Assembly: GCF_900090045.1 (NCBI RefSeq)
Contig: NC_041781.1
Location: 1,782,001-1,846,000, forward strand
DNA from: Plasmodium malariae
Taxonomy: Eukaryota; Apicomplexa; Aconoidasida; Haemosporida; Plasmodiidae
Direction of reading: 5' to 3'
DNA: 64,000 nt
The first letter of the stretch is position 1; every line of letters starts with the position of its first letter. A program made the translations under genes and the position numbers. The notes beneath the pieces were generated by a model that was not told the origin of the DNA, made no database searches, and worked only from the letters and a program-made list of their open reading frames with translations. This document shows positions 1 through 10,965 of this stretch, piece by piece.

Positions 1-31
1 CATGAGCACATATGTGGGGTGTTAGTACACA

Positions 32-250
32 CTATCGCAAGAACAGGTTAACAAATGCCAAGATAACACAAACTATTGATACGTAGATTGATAAGCGATC
101 ACCGATAATTGCAAACTTGCCTAAGGTACCTAAAAACCCGTTTTTTTTATTATCGAAAATGCTTGGAAATCTTGGCTTTAAATAAGTACATGTACATATA
201 CATAATATTATGACTGTTATCATAGATTCCAAATTAAATAGTGCTGACAT
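32..250 (-). CDS. KISH / TMEM167 family Golgi membrane protein
   Basis: This intact 72-residue single-exon ORF starts MSALFNLESMITVI and ends FVNLFLR before TAG. Its length and pattern match the KISH (TMEM167) family, in which the human protein also has 72 residues. Shared features are the MSA.FN start, an N-terminal hydrophobic segment ending in CTCTYL, a short loop with an Asp-Asn/Lys-rich stretch followed by GFLG, and a second segment beginning IGDRLSIYV. Two membrane spans are visible, at about residues 8-24 and 52-70. KISH proteins act in the constitutive secretory pathway at the Golgi. VPS33 lies upstream on the same strand, 2.15 kb away. The family call rests on residue-by-residue resemblance along the whole length, so I am confident of it. 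The exact role in the parasite is unknown. Confidence 0.93.
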   Translation of the reverse strand: MSALFNLESMITVIILCICTCTYLKPRFPSIFDNKKNGFLGTLGKFAIIGDRLSIYVSIVCVILAFVNLFLR

Positions 251-918
251 TATCTTGGCTCTTTTTATCGTTTATCTTCCCTTTTGCTCCTTATTCACCT
301 TACGCGCCTTATGCTCCTTTCTATTACTTTTTCTTTTTATTCCTTCTTTCTGTTCTTTTTTTTTTTTTATAATTTTATTGTTTTACGTGTTTTCCGTTCC
401 TTTTTAAAATAACATGAACGAGGAGGAAAAGAAAAAAAAAATTTTAATTAAAATTAATACAAAATAAAAATGAACGAAAAATGAACGAAAAATGAACGAA
501 AAATGAACGAAAAATGAACGAAAAATGAACGAAAAATGAACGAAAAATGAACGAAAAATGAACGAAAAATGAACGAAAATGAACGAAAATGAACGAAAAT
601 TATACGAAAAATAAAATAAGAATAAAAATAAAAATAAACCCTACTCCTTTGTTACACAGTAAATTTTGGCGATACTTTTTTTTCAAAAAAAATTGAGCAA
701 CGTTTGAACAATTTTTTCCTCACATTATAGCTATATTAAAAAGGAACATAATAAAGTTAGTGAACAGTTAAGCGAAAAATAAAGCAATAAGGAATAGGTG
801 CAAAATTAGTACATTATTGAAAAAAAAAAAAGAAAAAAGAAATAACACTATTATTATGATGGATTTTTAATTTGGTAAATTAAAAAATATGGCGAAAGGG
901 CATTATTAGTAAATTTAA

Positions 919-959
<41 letters not shown>

Positions 960-2063
960 GCATATATGGTAGGGGAAGAGTAATATTATTCTGTTGATAT
1001 ATTTGCTGTAGCGGCGATGTAGTCGCATATATGTATTATACACATTCTCATTATGCACAGTTGCACAAAAAATTTTAGAGCTTTTCCTTCTTGACGCACT
1101 AGGTATTAAAATTCTTTGAAAATAATAATAAACAATGTTTGAAATGAAAAGTGCTAACTGAACACTTCGTTGATGGAATTACGTGACGTAAAGGAGCACA
1201 TTTTTTTTGTTTTATCATCGCATGGACCTTAAAAATATGCATACGTAAGTACATATATATGTGTATATATTTATATGTGTATATATTTATTTAACTGCTA
1301 GAATAAAGAGTAAATTTGGATTAATTTTTCCTTATATTTCCACTGCTTGGTAATAATTAAATCGGGGAGAAATTCTTTAATTACATGTGAGAAGTAAACA
1401 CACAAGTTAAAAAAATTAAAAACAAAAAGAGCTAAAGATACGTGTTATCATATCAGCTGTGCATTATTTTTGATACGCCAATGGCATTAACAAATTTTTT
1501 TTAAAAAAGCTATTAATCTCATTAATGTTGATACTTGTGAGAAGTATAATTTAAAAAAAAAATAAAAATAAAATAAAACGAAAAGGAGAAAACGGGGAAA
1601 ACGAGGAAAACGGGGGAAATTACATGGAATGTTGTTCCAAAATGTAATGAAAAAAGGCATGTTTATTTGTAAGAATATACGTACATTTATAAGCCTGTGA
1701 TTATATACACGTATGAACATATGCAAATATACACATTAGTATATGTAGACATAACATAAGCACGTAAAAAACAGACACCCATAGCTATCAAATATTGCAA
1801 ATAATCAAATTCTCATTTCTGCGGAAAACGCACAAACGGGTAAATAATACGTGAATGGATTAAAAAAAAAATAATAATAAAATATGTTGTATGTACCTCC
1901 ACAATGAAATAAGAAGTATGAACGAAAAAAGCGTAAAAGAAAAGAAATTCAAAACATTGCACAGAAATGCAAAATAATGAACAGGAATTTCCTGAATGAA
2001 AGAGAATAAACTAATTATATAAATACGAATCTAGGAAATGATTTAATTGACAACAAGAGTGAG

Positions 2064-2094
<31 letters not shown>

Positions 2095-2401
2095 AAAAAG
2101 AGAGCCTTAAAAAGAAAAACGAACCTTACACCGTTTACGAGATCACAGAAAACATAAAATTTGGAGTAATTTTTTTTTTTTTTTTTTTTTTTTTTTCCTG
2201 GACAAGTTATGAATCTTTCAAAATGTACAAACACATACATGTGAAAAGATGCAAAGTGGTGGTGGTGAGGGACACATAAATACAATCAGCTTGCATATAT
2301 ACATGATCAATATATGTAACAATGGATGATGAAGAACTATGGGATGCGCACGCATGTGTGCACATATACGTGAGTGCTACTTCGTTCTTACGAAGCCTGC
2401 C
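251..2401. other. intergenic region between VPS33 and KISH
   Basis: No convincing coding exon is visible. It should hold the 3' UTR of VPS33 and the promoter of KISH, both transcribed leftward. It contains a tandem 11-base repeat (468-600), a (TA)n tract near 920-957, and poly-A and poly-T runs near 2065-2091 and 2169-2196. Confidence 0.7.
468..600. repeat. tandem repeat, 11-base unit AATGAACGAAA
   Basis: About eleven head-to-tail copies of AATGAACGAAA, with the last few shortened to 10 bases by loss of an A. It lies in the upstream region of the KISH gene and is not coding. Confidence 0.9.
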
Positions 2402-5266
2402 CTAGGTATTCATGGACTGAAGCAGTTTTTTGGAACTAATAATTTCTGTTGTAAATATTAAATAATTATAATTTTGATTGTTTTTATTTAATTTACGAAT
2501 GGAAGCAATTTCAGCATATGAAATCCCACCGACATAAAAAAGGATTACATTTTTTTTTTTTTTTTTATTGTTTATTTTTTTGGGTATATCAAGAATATTA
2601 TCGAATCCTACTGCATTTTGAACAATGTCTAAAGTTGGTCCATTGAGAAGATTAAAAATTTCTGGAAAGACTTGTATGTTATTTTTAACAACTCCCATAT
2701 ATTCAATTAATCGGACCGATAATGGTGCATAACCATTACATACATATGATATATCATTTTCTTCATTAGATAATAAATTGAAATGATTTTTTAAATAGTT
2801 CCAAACAAATTTTTGTTTTGATTGATGTTTTAGAATATTACAAAGATGCAATTTATTTAGTCTTGTTAATTCATTTATTCCGTATTGTTCTATAATATCT
2901 TTTTTTATTCCATTTATGTAGCTTTCATTACATCCGTTAGTTATAACACAAAAGAGACATAAGATCCTGTACACTTCAAATATACTTTCATTTGTGTATA
3001 TTAATAATTGAATTTTTTGAGCAATAGTAAGTAAGGCACTTTTATTTGTGTTTGTATTTAATTGTATTATTTCATCTTCTAATTTTAATTTATTATAACT
3101 GTGTTCCTTCTTAATAGTGCTTAAAATGAAAGAAGCAATGTTAACATGTGTAGATACGGAATTATGTTCATAATGTTTTTCTTTAAATTTTCTCATGTAT
3201 TCATTTATTTGTTTTATATCTTTTAAGGAATCTTTCTCTTTATACGTTCTTTGAATATCACTCGCTTTTTTATGTAAAAAGGTACCTACATCATTTTGAT
3301 TCAAATCTTTTATATCATTATACAACACATCTACGGAACTTTTTAATTTTACTCTTATTTTCATACTATTTATATCCTCTGCACTGTTCTTATCTTTTTT
3401 TCTTCTCAATGGATTTTGATCATCATTAAATATAATATATCGTGGGATTTCTATTTGTAAATTTTCAATACAAAATAAATGATCAAGTAAACCTTCATAA
3501 GTAAAGGGGGTGCAAAATGGAGTTACCATATCCATTTTCCTGTCTATTATAATACAAGAATCAATATCATCGCATATATTTAGTAAGAAATTGAAATCGC
3601 TTATTCCTATTCTTTCTAGCAAATAATTTTTCTCTTTTTTTTCCTCCTTCTCTAATTTTTCCCTGTCCTTTTTTTTCAAAAAAAATTTCGTGTTGTCCAG
3701 TTTGTTCATGAAATCGGCGCAGTTCGGTGCGTATCCTACCCCATCGTCTTCCTTGTTATTTGCGTCCTCTTGGTTCCCTTCTACTATAGCTCCTTTTACA
3801 TTACTCCCTTCTTTTTTCCTTCCTTTTAGGTTTCTCCCCTTTTTTTTCGTTCTTTCCTCTCTCTTCCCCTTTTCCTTTCCTCCCACTTGTTTCCTCCCCT
3901 TTCTTTGCTCTTCTGGTACTACTATTGTCTCTCCAATAGTTTCACCTTCCTGTGGGTTCTTCTCTTTTCCCATCATAGGGGAGCGAGAATGAGCCATGTT
4001 TTTCTCTTTCAATTTTTCTATTCCCTTCGATTCACTTCCCTCTTTTGTAATTCCAGCGCAGTAGGATTTATTTGAGGAAGACAACCTTTCTGAGTATATT
4101 CTCATATTATCATACACATACTTATTATCTTCAAATTTTGACAACTCCTTCCTTTTCTCGTTCGGTTTATAATGTTCTCCCAACTCCTTTTTCTTTTCCT
4201 GTTCAAGAAAATTCTTCTGTTCTGTTCTACTTGAAAGTATATTAGTTCGATCTTCATAATAATCCTTCTTATAGTTAACCCCATCAACAGATGTGTTCCT
4301 TGTATAGTAAGAATTGCCATTGCTAATGTCGTTGTTCGAATTGCGTGAAGCTGTATCTCTGTTCCCATCAAAAATATTTAAATTTCCTTTCATTTTTATT
4401 TGTTCTTTCTTATCTTCTTTTCCACTTGAGTTCATCTGCGATATGTGCTGTTCTCTTTTAATTACGGGAATTAGAGCTTTTTCGCCATACCAGGAATCAA
4501 GCTTGTCACTACTGTTGTTGTCATTGTCGTCCCCCTTATCCTCATCGATTTTATCGTTGTAGCTGTCATTGTCGTCTTCCTCCTCCTCCTCCTCCTCTTC
4601 TTGGATATATTTTATTTTCACTTTCCCCTGTGCACGATTCTTTAAGCCTTCCTTATGCTTATAATACTCATTTTCCTCACATGCTTTCTTGAAGTTCTGC
4701 TCATACTCGATTTTTTTTTTCCCTACTTCAACGACATCAGCATCAGCTTCGCCATCTTCATCTTCCTTTTCTTCCTCTTCCTCCTCATCGACTCCATCGT
4801 CCTCATCTTCTTCATCATCATCTTCTTCATCATCATCTACTTCATCATCATCTACTTCATCCTCATCTTCTTCATCCGCTTCTTCTTCATCCGCTTCTTC
4901 TTCATCCGCTTCTTCTTCATCCGCTTCTTCTTCATCTGCTTCTTCTTCATCCGCTTCTTCCACATCTTCTTCTTCTTCTTCTTCTTCTTCATCCTCTTCA
5001 TCCTCTTCTCCCTCATTCTCCTCCCCTTCAATATGCTTTGCTTCTTCCCCTTTAACCCTCATTTGGCGATGCCCCCGGGTTGCTAAACCGTCTTGATGAA
5101 GTTTCCCCGCAGCATGATCCTCTCCTGTCTCTACTTCGTTCTCTTTCACTCCCCCATTGTAACTTCTTATAAAACCGCTATGCTCAACTGACTCTGTCTT
5201 TTGCTCATATGAGTTAGCCATTTTTATCATATTTACACTTTTGTTCATATTGCTCCCACTGACAGT

Positions 5267-5315
<49 letters not shown>

Positions 5316-6146
5316 CCTTGCTTGGTCATATTTTTTGTACATATTTTCAGATAGGAATATTTTATGGAGAGCATATTTAACTGGTACAACTGTTGGTTCA
5401 TTTGAATTTTTAAAATATTTTAAGTCTTGGAAGTTTTGTATATTACTTAGTATATCAAAGAAATCATCATCAAAATTATTTGGTACCTGAATGTTAAAAT
5501 TACTAGCTACAATTTCTTTCCTTAAATCTATTAACTGTTCAGAAATAAATTGAGACAAATGTCCCAAAGATTTTATATTTTTAAATACCCCATTAAAAAG
5601 GTATTGAAGAAACATTAAACTGAATGAACAAAATATAAGGTTACTAAAATCGTTATCTACATAATATTCTTTAAATAAATTTTTGAATTCTAAACTATAC
5701 ACATCATTGTATATAGGAATAAAATAAAGAGGAAATAGAATTATTTTAATACTTACATCAAGAACATTATTTTTCAAAATTTTCTCTTTACACATATGTG
5801 TCATGTAGGGAATAAATATAAAAACATATTGTTTATCTGTAATTTTCCCTTTCTCAATTTTTTCAACTATTTTAAATATTTCTTCAATTTCGTAAAAATA
5901 TGGACGTATAAAAAATAAAATATTCCTTATTTTATTTAATTTATTTGTATTAATTAATTCTGTTTCGTTGTTCAGGAAAAATATATGTTCAAATTGTTCT
6001 TTATTTATATCTTCATCACTTAGTATAACATTCAAAATGATATGCAGCGACTTTTCAAAAAATAAGCATTTTTCCCCCTTGAAATTCTTTAGTATGTTTA
6101 ACAGCAGAATCCTTTCCTGCTCCTTCAACTCCGTCAGGGTGTTCAT
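2402..6146 (-). CDS. VPS33: VPS33, Sec1/Munc18-family vacuolar sorting protein (one frame break)
   Basis: This is a class C vacuolar sorting protein, the SM-family subunit of HOPS/CORVET tethering complexes that acts with SNAREs in endosome/vacuole fusion. The first part (start 6146, MNTLTELKEQE) runs to a Lys tract. The second continues in another frame from about 5268 to the stop at 2402. Sec1-family marks include IIIDRKMDMVTPF followed by TYEGLLDHLF (about 3485-3560), VGTFLHKKASDIQ, a LCLFCVITNG segment, YGINELTRLNKL, SYVCNGYAPLSVRLIEYM and a C-terminal VLFYVGGISYAEIASIRKL-like segment. Between the N-terminal domain and the SM core is a roughly 550-residue insert, first acidic (Glu/Asp runs and EEADE repeats, 4570-4990), then Lys/Glu-rich. 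The frame changes inside a 47-base A run (5269-5315). One base fewer or two more would join both parts into about 1,250 residues, so slippage or an assembly error is more likely than true loss. Confidence 0.93.
4565..5030 (-). repeat. acidic low-complexity coding repeat inside VPS33
   Basis: On the minus strand this codes for long Glu/Asp runs, including six or so copies of a 15-base unit for EEADE (about 4866-4960) flanked by DDD/DEED stretches. It is part of the insert between the VPS33 N-terminal and core domains. Long open frames on the plus strand here are mere shadows. Confidence 0.85.
5269..5315 (-). repeat. 47-base poly-A coding tract with the VPS33 frame break
   Basis: A pure run of 47 A on the coding (minus) strand. 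It is preceded by codons for YDQAR and followed, one base out of frame, by codons for ITVSGSNMNK. It codes for about 15 Lys. Homopolymers this long are prone to polymerase slippage and consensus error. Confidence 0.9.
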
Positions 6147-7341
6147 AGTTGCTGCCCTTTGCTGCGTGTGTTATGTGTGTAAGGGGCTATTCATACATAA
6201 GGCGTATATATATTTATATATAACTATATATCTCTACATATGCTATACATATGCTATACATAAAGAGACTTATATTTATACGTATATGCTGCATGGGCTA
6301 CGTATGTACAGATTTACATAAAAAGGGCCTTCTCTATACGTCCACGTGGTATACCGATTTGCATACAAGAATATTTCAAAAAATTGTGTGCAACTTCGAA
6401 CATGAGGGTTCATAATAAAAGGATTTTATATCGATGACTATGTTTATTACTAATGGTAGCTTCGTTACAGTATATCCTTATCTTGTATGTGCTACGTTAA
6501 ATGTATGGTTTTATTTTTTTATTTTTTTAATTATTTACAGCATATACATACAACATATTATATTACATAAATACACAAACAAATATATACGTACATATAT
6601 ACATTTACATACATATGTATATAACATATTATATATTAACAATATATTTTTTTTTTCTTTCTCCCTTTCCCTTTGCTTTCTTACTGCTGCATTTGTAGCT
6701 GTCATTGCAATTGTTACCTTACTTAACGATGTTTAACTCGGACGAGCATTTTATAAATGGAAAGTTTAAAAAAATTATAAAAAGATCAATGGGTTTATAA
6801 AAAGACCAATGGGATTATAAAAAGATTAAAAATAATTTTTTTTTGCAATTTGGTCATATTATGCTGTAGGGAATATGACAGAAACATAAAAAAAAATATA
6901 TGAATTCAGCCAAAATTAAGAAAATATAGAGGGTTTGAAAAAAAGAAATATTTGGAGACTACGTAAAAAGAAAAAAAAAAAAAAAAATAGAATAAAATAG
7001 AACTGTGACTTCGTGCTAAACTACGAGTTCGTATCCTTAAACATTCTAGATGGACAATTTGAGTGGAAAATAAAGCCCAAACGTGATTTTTTTTTTTTTT
7101 TTTTTTTTTTATTTAATTTAAATTCATTTTATTTATTTAATTTTATTTTTATTTTCCCTCTTATATATATTTTACAATGCTATACTATTACCATACGCAC
7201 GTGAAACAAAAAAATTTTAGTTAAGTTCTTGTACATTATTATATATATACAAATGTACATTACTCAGTAGTAGCAGTATCAGTAGCATCTGCATCAGCAG
7301 TATCGAGATTTACATTTTTTCCACTGTTATTTTTATACACA
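6147..7341. promoter_or_regulatory. shared upstream region of VPS33 (-) and PIG-P (+)
   Basis: The two genes point away from each other, so this 1.2 kb must carry both promoters. No specific factor site can be named. It is rich in TATACATA-type pyrimidine/purine alternation (6200-6300, 6540-6640) and poly-T. A short upstream ORF of 23 codons starts at 6729 (MFNSDEHFINGK...). Confidence 0.55.
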
Positions 7342-8068
7342 ATGCAGTTAATAAAGGAAGGATATGCATTTTTTACCTTATATTTATCTAAAATATTGTG
7401 GGGTTAAGGAAATAAAACGAAATACTATGAAAATCTATAAAATATTATAAAATACTATAACGCTATAATAATATAAAAAAAAAAAAAACACGAGAGACAA
7501 CATATTTTGAATTTAATAAATTGTAAGTTAAATTTAGATATTTAAAATTTTTTTTTTTTTTTTTTTTTTTGGTTGGGGTGGGGGAATCTTCATTTATAGT
7601 AACTTATTTAGTATGGGCTTTTGTATTTGATGACTTTTTGAACTTATTGTACTTTCCATTTCCTTCCAAGTATTTTCAGAATAAGAGATAAAAATTAAAC
7701 AATCATGTTTTTACAAAAATATGTGCACGGTTTGTTAGATACACTCTTGTGCATATTATATATATTTTTTTTCATGTTTATTTTGCAGGTACTGGGCAGC
7801 TATTATTCCAAGTGCAACTATTTTTACGTTCCTTTGTTTTATCCTTTTTACAATCATATACTCATTTGTTAAAACGGAGCCACCTAGTTCAATACACCTA
7901 GTCGAAGGTTATTTCCTGCACAGTTCATAATAAATTTTTTTAATGTACATTTATACGTTTGGTGGAGTTGTAATTGGTCTCGTACATACATATGTAGGTG
8001 AATGCATATATATACACATACATAAACACGTAGATATGTATACGTAAATATGAATATACAAATATATG

Positions 8069-8101
<33 letters not shown>

Positions 8102-8224
8102 TTTGTAGATGAATATTCCTGTTTCAAGGATAAAATCACTGGAAGGTCAATGGACAATATGAACGACATAAAGATCGAACAAATTAACAAATTATTTTAT
8201 GAAACCTCCTTATATTTTGAATAG
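7342..8224 (+). CDS. PIG-P, subunit P of GPI N-acetylglucosaminyltransferase (four exons)
   Basis: Exons assembled by eye: 7342-7402, 7600-7669, 7789-7907 and 8109-8224, ending TAG. All introns begin GT and end AG, and the joined frame is open for 121 residues. The product starts MQLIKEGYAFFTLYL. It contains the PIG-P signature, a first membrane span ending in TYLVWAFVF, then FPSKYWAAIIPSATIF opening the second span (about residues 46-69), then a segment ending TEPPSSIHLVEDEYS that matches the family's PP.DSI.T.TDEYS motif. The DEYS junction is created precisely by joining exons 3 and 4. PIG-P is an ER membrane subunit of the complex that adds GlcNAc to phosphatidylinositol, the first step of GPI-anchor synthesis, on which merozoite surface proteins depend. 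A further upstream exon cannot be excluded, but the start agrees with family length. Confidence 0.87.
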
Positions 8225-8327
8225 TCGAATATCTAACGAATCTGTCGCATCATTTTTCATTCAGTGTCTTTTCTAGTTAAACATAAATTTAGTCAAAAAA
8301 AAAAAAAAAAAAAAAAATGTTAAGGAA

Positions 8328-8510
8328 ATGGCCTTTTTTTTTAACATTTTCAAGTGTGCACGTGTAAAAAAGATCATTAAACTATTTTTACTGTTTTCAT
8401 TGTGTTACGTTTTTCTTAGTGTATATCTTACGTTACATGCAAAAAATATATTAGGTGAACCTTCTTTTTTTAATATATTCTGTATAGGCACAATTCGGAT
8501 ATATATATGA
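8328..8510 (+). CDS. small hydrophobic ORF, uncertain
   Basis: An ATG-started 60-codon frame begins MAFFFNIFKCARVKK and holds one strongly hydrophobic stretch (about residues 19-37) followed by LHAKNILGEPS. A possible splice donor (G/GTGAAC) lies after codon NIL. It begins only about 100 bases after the PIG-P stop and just after a poly-A run. A frame of this length is expected by chance in such DNA, so it may be nothing more than PIG-P 3' UTR. No family is recognised. Confidence 0.2.
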   Translation: MAFFFNIFKCARVKKIIKLFLLFSLCYVFLSVYLTLHAKNILGEPSFFNIFCIGTIRIYI

Positions 8511-8848
8511 CACATAAAATTAGGTTGCAAGAATTTTATTTTATTATTTTGTTTTTATTCCATTTTTAACCTGCATTGAGAATGTTATTACCCTTGTGCA
8601 TGTTAATGCAAGTTTTTAAAGTTATTACTATTTAACTGATACGTGCTTTGCTTGGAGAATAAAAACATATAACTAGTAATCCTTAAACGGAGAATACAAA
8701 CTGAAACGTACCTGTTGTACTAAATAGAAAAATAAATTAACATCTTTAAAAGAAGAGAGCTTAAATTTATGGTTTTAAAATTATTTTATTACCAAGGTTA
8801 GGTTGTTGTATTGTCCTCTTTTTTTTTTTTTTTTTTTTTTATAAGTAG

Positions 8849-8968
8849 AACGAACCACTGTTCATACTGCTTCAAACTGAGGAAATCCAACGAGAGGAAT
8901 ATAGGAATGACGGGATGAAACGCTTTATCGATATATTGACTCACCAACGTGCCCAAAGTGGAACATAA
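8849..8968 (+). other. GC-richer island, candidate terminal exon or structured RNA
   Basis: About 120 bases with clearly more G+C than the surroundings, directly after a T-rich tract ending ATAAGTAG, a plausible splice acceptor. In one plus frame it is open for 39 codons (starting NEPLFILLQTEEIQ, ending HQRAQSGT) and then TAA. The minus strand is also open, with a GTGAGT donor and a pyrimidine-rich CCTCAG acceptor. No upstream exon in phase was found, so coding status is undecided. Confidence 0.3.
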
Positions 8969-9148
8969 TTTTTCGTACATATGTATATGCGTACATGTGT
9001 TAATTTGTTTCCTTTTTTTTTTTTTTTCGTTCATTCTATTTTATTTGAATGGCTGAATATCAAAATGCATTCGCTGTCATGACTTTTTGGGTAAAATTTT
9101 TATAAATGGAGGATCCACTGAATTTTCATTCTAACGAGCTTCCATAAG

Positions 9149-9183
9149 GTTTAACAGTTCTTATGCAGATAAGACTGTTAAAC
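9149..9183. other. strong hairpin (9 + 6 bp stem, GCAG loop)
   Basis: GTTTAACAG pairs perfectly with CTGTTAAAC. After one bulged T, TCTTAT pairs with ATAAGA around a GCAG loop. That gives fifteen Watson-Crick pairs in 35 bases that are not simple (TA)n. It may be part of a non-coding RNA or UTR structure. Confidence 0.6.
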
Positions 9184-10789
9184 AATTCCTTTCGACGAAT
9201 CATAGTTTTTCAAAAAGTGCAGAATAGTAGATACAAATGTGCAAAGTTGTTGCTTATGAAACAGGAGCTGATTATACTTATGAGTTTATTAAGAACATAT
9301 TTTGTGTATAATGTCTGCTAGCGTTAGTGTTTATATATAAGAATGCGCACGAAATGGATGCTATTATATATATGTCGTTATAAAGTATTTTTTCCATATT
9401 ATTAATTTGTTTATTTTCTTATGTGGATCAAATGGATGGCTTAGAATCAATCAGAAATGTCCTTGCTTTACATAGTTGTCTTTAAAATGGAGTAAATTAT
9501 TTTAGCTTTCTTAAAAAAAAAAAAAAAAAAAATTTTTTTTTAAAACAGCCAAAATGACTTTTCCGTTCATAATATTTTACTTATTTTATTTTTTTTCTTT
9601 CAAATTTTGGCACAGAATAATAAGTATCGATGTTTGTGAGTTCAGATGTTACGTAGAATTCAGTGCTTTGGTGAACAGTAATAAGCTTTTAATGCATTTT
9701 ATTATTTTTTTTTTTTGAATTTTCATAATTTTGCCTTCACGTATATGTATATGCATATATATGTGCATATGTATGTATACTTTGAGTACCAAAGGATGAT
9801 CATATAATTTGGTTGAGGGGTTAAACCCAAAGATTTATAACCCAATAACTACGTTGTCCTTAGTTCGTGTGTGCAAATGCATATTTTTTTAAACTCTTGT
9901 TTAGAAAGTTGTAGGAAAAAAAAAAAAAAATAGAAAAAACAGGCATACTCTGTATGAACGTGTATTACATGTTTCTTTTTCTCTTGGAAATATGCATATA
10001 GAAAAATTTGACGTATATTGTTCCTTTTCGGTTGATAAATACTATAACAGTATGATGCATTTTTACCTGTAGCTTACATGCAAAATGCAAAATGTAATTA
10101 TAAATTAATAAGCTGGGGAGTCACTTCAAAATTAATTATAAAATGTATATTTATTATATTTATTAATAAGGTCATAATTTTTTACAAAAAAAACCTGACA
10201 CGGTAATGTAAAAGGAGTTGCCATACTATTTGAGTATACTAATATGAATATTTTATTATATATTTTTTTTATTTTATTATATATTTTTTTATTTTTTTAT
10301 TTTTTTATTTTTTTATTATTTTATTATTTTTTTTTTATTTTAAATTGTTGAGAAGAATTTTAAAGTTATATAAGAACATTTATCATAGCTAGAAAAAAAA
10401 AAAATAATTTCCCCATTTTGAAAAACACATTTTTTTTGTGCTTCTAAATTTTTAATAATGTATATTTTTCCAGTGATCAATAAAAGGGAGTTAAAAATAA
10501 GGCATAATAAATGAGTTATCAGATTATTGCGTATTTTTTCAATGTCCATATGTAATATATTTACTACACATATTTTTCTTGCACACGCATACGTAAAATA
10601 CACTTCTACCTAGGTGATATTATTCATGTTCAAATGTGTAATAAGCTCAATTGGAAAGAAGAAAATACACATCATTTCGTTTTGTATTAGTTGTAGTTAA
10701 ACAGAAACATATACCATTGCAACATAAATGGGAGTCCCTATAAATAAACTGGGCGAGGATTAATTGTACAACATTGGGTGGACAAGGTC

Positions 10790-10965
10790 ACATATATATA
10801 CATATTTCTACATATCTACATATCTATATATCTACATATCTATATATCTACATATCTATATATCTATATATCTATATATCTATATATCTACATATCTATA
10901 TATCTATATATCTATATATCTACATATCTATATATCTATATCTATATATATATCTATATATATGT
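10790..10965. repeat. tandem repeat of TATATCTACATATC / TATATC units
   Basis: Alternating hexamers TATATC and TACATATC, head to tail over about 170 bases. They leave three plus frames open as Tyr/Ile/Ser repeats, which are not genes. Confidence 0.85.

Noticed and set aside
4655..5096. Plus-strand open frames of 135-143 codons (poly-Ser and Phe/Ile-rich)
   Set aside because: They are antisense shadows of the VPS33 acidic repeat.
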